Shown here piece by piece: positions 57,686 through 64,000 of a stretch of 64,000 nt of DNA. This DNA is from Pseudomonas sp. PSB18 (GTDB taxonomy: Bacteria > Pseudomonadota > Gammaproteobacteria > Pseudomonadales > Pseudomonadaceae), in assembly GCF_014596565.1 (NCBI RefSeq), contig NZ_NOIN01000001.1, positions 186,001 to 250,000 on the forward strand, read 5' to 3'. Numbering within the stretch: the stretch's first letter is position 1; the number at the start of each line of letters is the position of its first letter. Under the pieces are notes generated by a model. It saw nothing but the letters and a program-made list of their open reading frames with translations. It did not search any database and was not told where the DNA came from. Position numbers and translations under genes: made by a program.

Positions 57686-58534
57686 TCATTTGAACTCAAC
57701 GGGGAACCCGATGGCCGGCGACGGCAGCTCGACGCCAAACCACTGTTTGAACGACGCAGCGTAGGTGGGGAACTCCACGCCGGTCATGGCTTCATGCAGG
57801 GTGGTGTTGACGAAGTTCAGCCAATCCTGGTCGCCGCGCTTGACCGCACAGGCATAGGTTTGCGGGCTCCAGGCATACGCCGGGCTGCGATAGCGGCCAG
57901 GGTTCTGCACCATCAGGTACTTGACCGAGGACTGATCGGTTGCGGCGGCATCGGCGCGGCCAGAGTTCACCGCCTGGTACATCAGGTCGACGCTGTCGTA
58001 CTGGTCGACCTTGGCCTTGGGCAGCGCCTGGTGCACCAATTCTTCGGCATAGACGTTCTGCAACACCGCGACGGTAACGCCATCGCCGGCAGCCTTCAGG
58101 TCGTCGATTTCCTTGTACTTGCTGTTGGCTGTCAACAGCAGGCCTACGCCTTCGCGGTAGTACGGCAAGGTAAAGGCTACTTGCTGGGCACGGCTGGCGG
58201 TCACGGTGATGAACTGGCAGCTCATGTCCACCTTGTCGGTCAGCAGGTTGGGAATCCGCGCATCGGAAGACTGCACCACGAACTCGACTTTCGTCGGATC
58301 GTTGAACAGGCCCTTGGCGACCATCCGTGCGATGTCGATATCAAACCCTTGCAACTTGCCATCCGCTCCCTGGAAGTGCCACGGCGCGTTGGTGCTGCCC
58401 GTGCCCACGATCAATTTCCCCCGTTGCAGCACGCTGTCCAGCTTGCTGTCGGCCGCCTGAGCGACACCCATGGCAGCCGTCGTGGCCGCGAAGAGAAAAA
58501 CACACGCTTTGAACAAGGAAGGTCGGCGATGCAT
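57686..58534 (-). CDS. Polar amino acid ABC transporter substrate-binding protein
   Basis: A 282-residue SBP_bac_3 protein. Signal peptide to about residue 28 (ACVFLFAATTAAMGVAQAAD). Motifs LQRGKLIVGTGSTNAPWHFQ, GKLQGFDIDIARMVAKGLF, NLLTDKVDMSCQFITVTASR. The ATG at 58534 has GGAG about 9 bp before it. First gene of the cluster that includes importer, RidA-like protein, IclR regulator, amino acid deaminase and sugar kinase. The ligand is unknown; a hydroxy or D-amino acid would suit the enzymes. Confidence 0.93.
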   Translation of the reverse strand: MHRRPSLFKACVFLFAATTAAMGVAQAADSKLDSVLQRGKLIVGTGSTNAPWHFQGADGKLQGFDIDIARMVAKGLFNDPTKVEFVVQSSDARIPNLLTDKVDMSCQFITVTASRAQQVAFTLPYYREGVGLLLTANSKYKEIDDLKAAGDGVTVAVLQNVYAEELVHQALPKAKVDQYDSVDLMYQAVNSGRADAAATDQSSVKYLMVQNPGRYRSPAYAWSPQTYACAVKRGDQDWLNFVNTTLHEAMTGVEFPTYAASFKQWFGVELPSPAIGFPVEFK

Positions 58535-58558
58535 GGCAAGCACTCCAGGATGAGTTTA

Positions 58559-58574
58559 TTCCGCTATACCGGAA
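58559..58574 (-). promoter_or_regulatory. Candidate IclR-type operator
   Basis: The dyad TTCCGCTATACCGGAA (TTCCG-N6-CGGAA) lies 25 bp upstream of the binding-protein start codon, followed by a half-site CGGAA at 58590. IclR-family operators often have this form. It would link the cluster's IclR regulator to the importer operon. Confidence 0.5.
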
Positions 58575-58774
58575 CATGGTATGTAACAACGGAATAGACA
58601 GCAGAAAGTGTGCCACAGGCTTGAGACCCATGGGTGACGAAAATGGAAAGTGAATGGAATCAGGGAGATGGAGAAATCGGCCACGCGTGGATGACTCGGG
58701 ACGTGATCCCGAGACTGCTACCGTTGGCTACGAGGCGCGGGTAGCAAGGCCCCAAACCGGTGCCGCATGCCCTC

Positions 58775-58864
58775 TGTGGGAGCGAGCCTGCTCGCGATAG
58801 CGGTGGGTCAGTTGGAATTGAGGCTGAATGTGAAGCCGTCTTCGCGAGCAGGCTCGCTCCCACA
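58775..58864. repeat. REP pair (inverted)
   Basis: Two inverted REP elements between the amino acid importer and the phospholipase-D-like gene, in the otherwise gene-free stretch 58591-58917. Confidence 0.8.
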
Positions 58865-58917
58865 AGGGTCGGCGGTGCCGGGACTACTTGCGCTTGTAGC
58901 AATAATTGCCGCTGCCG

Positions 58918-60564
58918 CTAGCGCCCGCAAAACCTCACCCTCGACAACATCCGCAGGTCCCCGTCGCGGTAATAGTCATCGCTCCAGCTGTCATCCACCG
59001 CCAGCGGCTTGACCTGTTTGAGCGCGAGCTTCCTGGCGAAATAACGAAAGCGGTAATGCTCGTAGAAACGCAGCAGTTCCAACCCATAGCGGTCGGCCAG
59101 GTCGGTGTCGCCCTGGATGATCAGGTAGTTCTCGTCGTTATTGCTGCTGGCGGCGGCGCTGAGGTTGTGACTGCCGCTGATGATGGTCGGCGTGTCGCTG
59201 GTGAAGTCGGTGACGATGGCTTTGGTGTGCACCAGCAGGTTGCCCTTCTGGCCTTTCATGTTTTCCCTGAGCCAGCCTTCCAGCCCGGTGTTGAGCAACG
59301 CGGTGGCGGCGAATTCGGCGGTGCGGTCGGCATGGAATCCGGTGATGCGGCTGGTGGTGTTTTGCAGGCCATAGCGCAGGACGTCGTCATGGGGCTGGCC
59401 AAGCAAGGCGTCGAGGATCCGGTCGGGCAGGACGAAGGCGGTAACGAACAGCAGATCCTTGCGGGCGGCATTGATGATCTCGACGAAGCGCTCCAGATCG
59501 CCCTCTCCGGTGCGCGGCGAGAACCCGACGAACAACCGTTGCTGCGGGTCCATGGGGTTGCTCTGAGTCAGCCACTGGCGGGTGGCATCGACGTCCTGGG
59601 GTGCGGCCCAGATCTGCTCGAACACCTGGCGATAGCTGTCGCTCACCCGAGGGTCGTCCAGCACATGAACGACATTGGCCTGGCGGTAGACACCGTTGGC
59701 GGTGAAATTGGTGCTGCCGCAGAGCACGGCCTCGGGATGCGACGCACCGCTGCCATCGACCTTGCTCAAGACGATGAACTTGTCGTGGAAGATGCCTTGG
59801 GTCACCCGTCCCCGCTTGTTGGCCGGCGGCAGTTTTTCCAGGCTGGCTTCGTTGCGCAGTGTGGTGTCGTCGCCCGGCTCGGCGTGGTACAGCACCCGCA
59901 CCTGCGCGCCGCGGGCGAATGCGGCATTCACCGCATCGACGATCACCGGCAGTTCGTACTCGTAGATGGCAACATCCAGGGCCCAGGTGGCATCCAATGC
60001 CCGGTCGATGAAGCCGGTCAGGCGTCCCAGCAGGCCGTTCTCCAGCCAGCGCCGCGGCGCATCGGGCCAATCGTCGATGGACAGGTTCCGGTTGGCACTG
60101 ATCAACGCATCCAGTTCGGGGAACTTGCGCTGGAACGCCTGGCTGGCGGCCACGGCACGATTGAAGATCACTCGCTGGTTGGCCGGCTGGCCGTTATCGC
60201 TGGTGACCGTGACCTCCAGGGACTCTCCCAACTGCGGCGCATCGGGACTGCCGTAGGCCAAGTGCACACGGTAATGAATGGTCATACCGGGATTGACGGC
60301 GTAATCGGCCCAGCGAAATTTCTGCAAAGGCGCCTTGTCGCTGGGCGTGGCATGGAACTCGGGAAAGGTGTGGGCCTTGTCGGGGAACGTCAGGCTGTTG
60401 AACAGGAATAGCCAGGGCTTGTCACCCTGCTGTTTCTCGATGGCAAATCCCAGCAGGCCCTTGCGCCGCGGTTCGGCCAGGTCCATGGCGAGCAACACGC
60501 CATTGGTGCCGGCATACGCCTTGACCCGGAAATCGTCCTGGGGATTGGTGACGAGTATGCGCAT
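58918..60564 (-). CDS. Phospholipase D-like protein
   Basis: A 548-residue protein with two PLD-type sites. The first is HDKFIVLS with downstream CGSTNFT (near 255-290); the usual Asp after the HxK is Ser. The second is HTKAIVTD with SGSHNLS (near 440-465), with the canonical HxKxxxxD. The N-terminal 130 residues (RILVTNPQDDFRVKAYAGTN) form a separate beta-rich region. No signal peptide. AGGAG lies before the ATG at 60564. It could be a phospholipase or nuclease; it resembles stand-alone PLD proteins of Pseudomonas, and no secretion-system gene is next to it. Confidence 0.85.
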   Translation of the reverse strand: MRILVTNPQDDFRVKAYAGTNGVLLAMDLAEPRRKGLLGFAIEKQQGDKPWLFLFNSLTFPDKAHTFPEFHATPSDKAPLQKFRWADYAVNPGMTIHYRVHLAYGSPDAPQLGESLEVTVTSDNGQPANQRVIFNRAVAASQAFQRKFPELDALISANRNLSIDDWPDAPRRWLENGLLGRLTGFIDRALDATWALDVAIYEYELPVIVDAVNAAFARGAQVRVLYHAEPGDDTTLRNEASLEKLPPANKRGRVTQGIFHDKFIVLSKVDGSGASHPEAVLCGSTNFTANGVYRQANVVHVLDDPRVSDSYRQVFEQIWAAPQDVDATRQWLTQSNPMDPQQRLFVGFSPRTGEGDLERFVEIINAARKDLLFVTAFVLPDRILDALLGQPHDDVLRYGLQNTTSRITGFHADRTAEFAATALLNTGLEGWLRENMKGQKGNLLVHTKAIVTDFTSDTPTIISGSHNLSAAASSNNDENYLIIQGDTDLADRYGLELLRFYEHYRFRYFARKLALKQVKPLAVDDSWSDDYYRDGDLRMLSRVRFCGR

Positions 60565-60643
60565 GGTTCACTCCTGTGAAGTTGCCTCAGCATAGAACAG
60601 GGATCCGTCTGGGGGTGGGCAGATCGGGGACCGAGGCGATGCT

Positions 60644-60735
60644 ATCGCGAGCAGGCTCGCTCCCACAGGGGGTTGTGGCGTAGATCTATCATGTATTCAC
60701 AGCGCATCTCATGTGGGAGCGAGCCTGCTCGCGAT
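60644..60735. repeat. REP pair (inverted)
   Basis: Inverted copies of ATCGCGAGCAGGCTCGCTCC between the phospholipase-D-like gene and the chelatase genes. Confidence 0.85.
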
Positions 60736-60758
60736 GGGGCCCGTCCAAGCAACGGATA

Positions 60759-61430
60759 TCAGTCAGATACCCCATCATCGATATACCGATACTCAGCCCC
60801 CAATTGCTCCGCCAACTGCCGGGCCCGGCCCAGGCGGATCGGGCCTCGCTCGATGTCGATCAACAGACACGGGCAATCGAGCGGCGGCAGCGGCGAGCCC
60901 TCCTTCACCCGTCCATCCGTCATCAGCAACACCCTCTGCTGCTCCGCCGGGTAGCGTTTGCGCCGGGCGACCAACCAATGACCGGCCTCCTGCAGCGCCG
61001 CCAGCAACGGCGTACCACCACCGGCGCCCAGCCCCTCGAGCCAGTCCCGCAACCCGGCCGAGGCCTTGAGACCTTGCACCTGCCAATTCGGAACACTGCC
61101 GCTGGCCGTCAGCAGCGCTAACCGGGCGCGTTGCCGGTAGGCATCGTCGAACAGCTGCGCCAGCAGGCCCTTGCCATCGCTCAAGGCCCGATGACGACGG
61201 GTCGAGGCCGACGCATCGACGATCACCAGCCAGAGTTCATGGGGCGAGCGATGACGGGCCTGCCAGCGCAGGTCTTCACGCAGGCGCGGGCGACCGTTCA
61301 ACAAGGTGCCCGGCCAATTCACCACGCCGCTGGCCGCGGCTTTGCTACGACCCTGGCGTCCCTGCTGCAACGGCCCCGCACGGGGTCTGGCATTCTCCCC
61401 CGCGGCCGAACGGGGGCGAATGCCTAGGGC
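60759..61430 (-). CDS. VWA domain of cobalt chelatase middle subunit, reached by -1 frameshift
   Basis: A 223-residue segment continuous in the -1 frame with the AAA ATPase ORF. It holds a von Willebrand A domain with the metal site LVIVDASAST near residue 70, LLTASGSVPNWQVQGLKAS, GGGTPLLAAL, and LMTDGRVKEG. There is no ATG ahead of the domain and no ribosome binding site; a TTG at 61370 is the only internal candidate start. Read through from the upstream ORF, it gives a protein of about 556 residues with AAA, proline/acidic linker and VWA domains, as in BchD/ChlD. It works with CobN (encoded upstream) to insert cobalt into the corrin ring. Confidence 0.82.
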   Translation of the reverse strand, partial: ALGIRPRSAAGENARPRAGPLQQGRQGRSKAAASGVVNWPGTLLNGRPRLREDLRWQARHRSPHELWLVIVDASASTRRHRALSDGKGLLAQLFDDAYRQRARLALLTASGSVPNWQVQGLKASAGLRDWLEGLGAGGGTPLLAALQEAGHWLVARRKRYPAEQQRVLLMTDGRVKEGSPLPPLDCPCLLIDIERGPIRLGRARQLAEQLGAEYRYIDDGVSD

Positions 61431-61436
61431 TTTTTT
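61389..61436 (-). promoter_or_regulatory. Programmed -1 ribosomal frameshift site
   Basis: The slippery heptamer A AAA AAG (61436-61430) in the zero frame is followed by CCC and TAG. Five bases after the heptamer comes a stem-loop: GGCATTC pairs with GAATGCC, then a G-A mismatch, then CCCCCG with CGGGGG (61424-61411 with 61402-61389, loop of 8). This matches the dnaX-type signal in heptamer, spacing and stem strength. Termination gives the short ATPase subunit; slipping gives the long ATPase-VWA subunit. Confidence 0.85.
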
Positions 61437-62428
61437 GGCCAGCTCGGCACTTCACGCCGGGCACCGGTCGGTAGCGCCTGGGCCGGCAAGTCGCCCCATT
61501 GGCCCTGGCCTTCGTTTGGCTCGGCGGCTCTTTCGCCAGCCGAAGGGGCCTGGGACGGTGAAGGTGCCGGGGCTGAGTGCTCGCGCCGACGGTGACGCAA
61601 GGCAAACTCGGCGACCGCATCGATGTCCTCGGCGGCGATAACCGGCGCCCCGCGCCAGGCGGCATGGGCCCGTGCGGCGCGCAACCAGACCAGGTCGGCA
61701 CGCAAGCCATCGACACCGGCGGCAAAGCAGCGCTCGGTGATCTGCGCCAGGGCCTGATCGTCCAGGGGAATCTGTGACAAACGCTCGCGAGCGTTCTGGC
61801 AGCGTTCGCGCAGTTGGCCCTGGGCCGACGCCCATTGCGCGCAAAACGCCACGGGATCACTGTCGAAATCCAGCCGCCGCCGAATGATCTGCCCACGCTC
61901 GGCCGGTGCGGTATGACCGTCGAGGGCCACATTCAGCCCAAACCGGTCGAGCAGTTGCGGGCGCAACTCGCCCTCTTCCGGGTTCATGGTGCCGATCAGC
62001 ACGAAACGCGCCGGATGCCGATGGGAGATACCGTCGCGCTCGATCAGGTTGGTGCCGCTGGCGGCGACGTCCAGCAGCAGGTCCACCAGGTGATCCGGCA
62101 GCAGGTTCACTTCATCGACGTACAATACGCCACCGTCGGCCTTGGCCAGCACACCGGGGGAGAACTGCGCGCGCCCTTCTCCCAGGGCAGCGTCCAGATC
62201 GAGGGTGCCTACCAGCCGCTCTTCGGTGGCGCCCAGAGGCAAGGTGACGAACTGACCGCTGGCCAGCAAGTCCGCCAGCCCCCTGGCCAGGGTCGACTTG
62301 GCCATGCCGCGAGGCCCTTCGATCAGCACGCCGCCAATTTTCGGATCGATGGCGGCCAGGCACAGCGCCAGTTTCAGGTCATCGGCGCCGACCACGGCGG
62401 AGAGTGGGAAATGAGGGGTGTCGGTCAT
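61424..62428 (-). CDS. Cobalt chelatase AAA ATPase ORF (ChlI-like; also ChlD N-terminal part)
   Basis: A 334-residue protein with the MoxR/ChlI AAA+ domain: Walker A LIEGPRGMAKSTLARGLADL near 40, ATEERLVGTLDLDAALGEGR, Walker B GGVLYVDEVNLLPDHLVDLL near 105, sensor GTMNPEEGELRPQLLDRFGL, and the helical lid. The C-terminal tail is Pro/Ala/Glu-rich, like the linker of ChlD. Its stop (TAG at 61424) follows the frameshift heptamer directly. The ATG at 62428 begins MTDTPHFPLSAVVG; an upstream frame to 62482 is not family-like. It lies downstream of cobN on the same strand. Confidence 0.9.
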   Translation of the reverse strand: MTDTPHFPLSAVVGADDLKLALCLAAIDPKIGGVLIEGPRGMAKSTLARGLADLLASGQFVTLPLGATEERLVGTLDLDAALGEGRAQFSPGVLAKADGGVLYVDEVNLLPDHLVDLLLDVAASGTNLIERDGISHRHPARFVLIGTMNPEEGELRPQLLDRFGLNVALDGHTAPAERGQIIRRRLDFDSDPVAFCAQWASAQGQLRERCQNARERLSQIPLDDQALAQITERCFAAGVDGLRADLVWLRAARAHAAWRGAPVIAAEDIDAVAEFALRHRRREHSAPAPSPSQAPSAGERAAEPNEGQGQWGDLPAQALPTGARREVPSWPKKP

Positions 62429-62500
62429 CGTGAGTTCTCGGGAGTGGTCGGTAAGTTCAGTTTGAACACAGCTCTGTGCCAAGGGGATTTATCCCCACAC

Positions 62501-62586
62501 TGTGGGAGCAAAGCTTGCTCGCGAAAAGACGCCTCGATTTCTGAAGGACCGCACCGCCTGTATCGCGGGCAAGCCTTGCTCCCACA
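62501..62586. repeat. REP pair between cobN and the ATPase gene
   Basis: Inverted elements CTGTGGGAGCAAAGCTTGCT and TATCGCGGGCAAGCCTTGCT with complementary arms. The upstream part (62482-62498) also carries a GGGGATTTATCCCC dyad. Confidence 0.75.
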
Positions 62587-62632
62587 GACGACCTTGGCAC
62601 AGGTTCTGGGCATGGCCAACTGATGGTACCCA

Positions 62633-64000
62633 TCAACCATCTTCTTCAATGTCGAGCAACAGATTCTCCAGCGCCTCGCGATACGCTCCCGGCGCCTGCC
62701 ACATCCCCCGCTGCTGGGCTTCCAGCATGCGCTCGGTCATGTCCCGCAAGGCATCGGGGTTGTGTTGGCGGACGAAGTCCCGGGTGTCCGGGTCGAGGAG
62801 GTAGGCATCGGCCAGCAAGGCGTACTGGTGATCGTCGATCAGTTGCGTCGTGGCGTCGAAAGCGAACAGGTTGTCCACCGTCGCCGCCAGTTCGAACGCG
62901 CCCTTGTAACCGTGACGCTTGACCCCGTCGATCCACTTCGGGTTGGCCGCCCGGGAACGGATGACGCGGTTGAGCTCTTCCTTGAGGGTGCGGATCCGGG
63001 GCAGGTCGGGTTGGCTGTGATCGCCGTGGTAGCTGGCCGCGGCGGTTCCACCGAGGGTCTCCACCGCCGCCAGCATACCGCCCTGGAACTGGTAGTAATC
63101 GTTGGAATCGAGCAGGTCGTGCTCGCGGTTGTCCTGGTTCTGCAACACCGCTTGTACCTGGCTCAAGCGCCGGGAAAACTGATCTCGCGCAGCGGTGCCT
63201 TCATCTGCGCCGCCGTAGGCGTAGCCGCCCCAGTTCAGGTACACCTCGGCCAGGTCTTCGCGGCTCTGCCACAGGCGACCGTCGATGGCGCCCTGCACGC
63301 CCGCGCCATAAGCACCGGGCTTGGCGCCGAAGATCCGCCAGCCGGCCTGGCGGGCAGCCGCGTCCGCCTCAAGGCCCGACGCCAGCAAAGCCTCTCGTTC
63401 GCTCCGCACCTTGGCCGCCAGGGGGTTCATGTCTTCCGGCTCGTCGAGCGCGGCAACGGCCTGCACCGCCGCATCGAACAGCCGGATCAGGTTGGCGAAG
63501 GCGTCCCGGAAGAACCCCGATACCCGCAACGTCACATCGACCCGGGGCCGATCCAACAGGCTCAGCGGCAGGATCTCGAAGTCATCCACCCGTTGGCTGC
63601 CCGTGGCCCATACCGGGCGCACGCCCATCAGCGCCATGGCCTGGGCGATGTCATCGCCGCCGGTGCGCATGGTGGCGGTGCCCCACACCGACAGGCCGAG
63701 CTGGCGCAGGTGATCGCCGTGATCCTGCAAGTGCCGCTCCAGAATCAGGTTCGCCGACTGGAAACCGATGCGCCACGCCGTGGTGGTGGGCAGGTTGCGT
63801 ACGTCCACCGAGAAGAAGTTGCGTCCGGTGGGCAACACGTCCAGGCGCCCACGACTCGGCGCACCGCTGGGGCCCGCCGGCACGAAGCGTCCGCTCAAGG
63901 CATCGAGCAGGCCGCGCATTTCCGCCGGGCCACAGGCATCCAGGCGCGGGGCCACGACGGAGCGCAGGCTCTCGATGATGCTGCTCACGTCCTGCCAACC
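62633..64000 (-). CDS. cobN: Cobaltochelatase subunit CobN, C-terminal part
   Basis: The last 455 codons of the large chelatase subunit (family length about 1250); the rest lies beyond the window. Family features: FQSANLILERHLQDHGDHLR, GLSVWGTATMRTGGDDIAQA, ALMGVRPVW, DVTLRVSGFFRDAFANLIRL, AYGGADEG, LDSNDYYQFQGGMLAAVETL and late VDNLFAFDATTQLIDDHQYA. It binds the corrin substrate, hydrogenobyrinic acid diamide, and inserts Co2+ in the aerobic B12 pathway. It is 205 bp upstream of the ATPase gene with REP elements between. Confidence 0.96.
   Translation of the reverse strand, partial: GWQDVSSIIESLRSVVAPRLDACGPAEMRGLLDALSGRFVPAGPSGAPSRGRLDVLPTGRNFFSVDVRNLPTTTAWRIGFQSANLILERHLQDHGDHLRQLGLSVWGTATMRTGGDDIAQAMALMGVRPVWATGSQRVDDFEILPLSLLDRPRVDVTLRVSGFFRDAFANLIRLFDAAVQAVAALDEPEDMNPLAAKVRSEREALLASGLEADAAARQAGWRIFGAKPGAYGAGVQGAIDGRLWQSREDLAEVYLNWGGYAYGGADEGTAARDQFSRRLSQVQAVLQNQDNREHDLLDSNDYYQFQGGMLAAVETLGGTAAASYHGDHSQPDLPRIRTLKEELNRVIRSRAANPKWIDGVKRHGYKGAFELAATVDNLFAFDATTQLIDDHQYALLADAYLLDPDTRDFVRQHNPDALRDMTERMLEAQQRGMWQAPGAYREALENLLLDIEEDG

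Noticed and set aside
58906..60411. Plus-strand open frame of 501 codons
   Set aside because: Antisense to the phospholipase-D-like gene, which has a good ribosome binding site and HKD motifs.

Overview
The window is chromosomal DNA of a Pseudomonas of the P. fluorescens lineage. The evidence is the [19 protein letters not shown] block, the yejABEF operon, the 3-hydroxybutyrate locus, a cobalt chelatase locus, and many intergenic REP hairpins built on the core GGGAGCGAGCCTGCTCGC. All calls come from reading the sequence; no database search was possible.

Layout. 1-4888: a minus-strand operon for an outer-membrane porin, an exported arylsulfatase and a formylglycine-generating enzyme cut by the window edge, followed by gene debris (IS66 transposase and AraC-regulator remnants). 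4889-27589: a genomic island of about 22.7 kb bounded by a 22-bp perfect direct repeat of the 3' end of tRNA-Gly, with a truncated integrase beside the intact tRNA. It carries nhaA, a DUF4398/OmpA lipoprotein cluster, a complete chaperone-usher (Cup-type) pilus operon, a RocS1/RocA1/RocR-like signalling set (BvgS-type hybrid kinase, LuxR-type regulator and two REC-EAL c-di-GMP phosphodiesterases), a decayed second pilus locus and a RES-type toxin-antitoxin pair. A motif, TGTAGGAAWTTTCC, recurs upstream of six of its transcription units.

27569-35700: core genes tRNA-Gly, pgsA, uvrC, gacA, a GNAT acetyltransferase, a DAHP synthase preceded by two aromatic-rich leader peptides and a strong intrinsic terminator, an Ig-like repeat protein, a lipase-fold protein whose nucleophile serine is glycine, and a parvulin. 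35805-41341: yejABEF peptide importer. 41464-47498: sigma-54 activator (HbcR-like), GntP transporter, 3-hydroxybutyrate dehydrogenase and acetoacetyl-CoA synthetase. 47671-51765: PilT/PilU-like ATPase, a soluble hybrid kinase and a second parvulin.

51837-58534: a cluster with a KdgK-like sugar kinase, a PLP amino acid deaminase, an IclR regulator, a RidA-like deaminase and a polar amino acid ABC importer, probably for one amino acid or derivative. 58918-64000: a phospholipase-D-like protein and a cobalt chelatase locus (cobN, then an AAA ATPase ORF joined to a VWA domain by what looks like a programmed -1 frameshift with an A AAA AAG slippery site and a stem-loop).

The most notable items are the island with its shared operator-like motif, the chelatase frameshift signal, and the tandem leader peptides before DAHP synthase.
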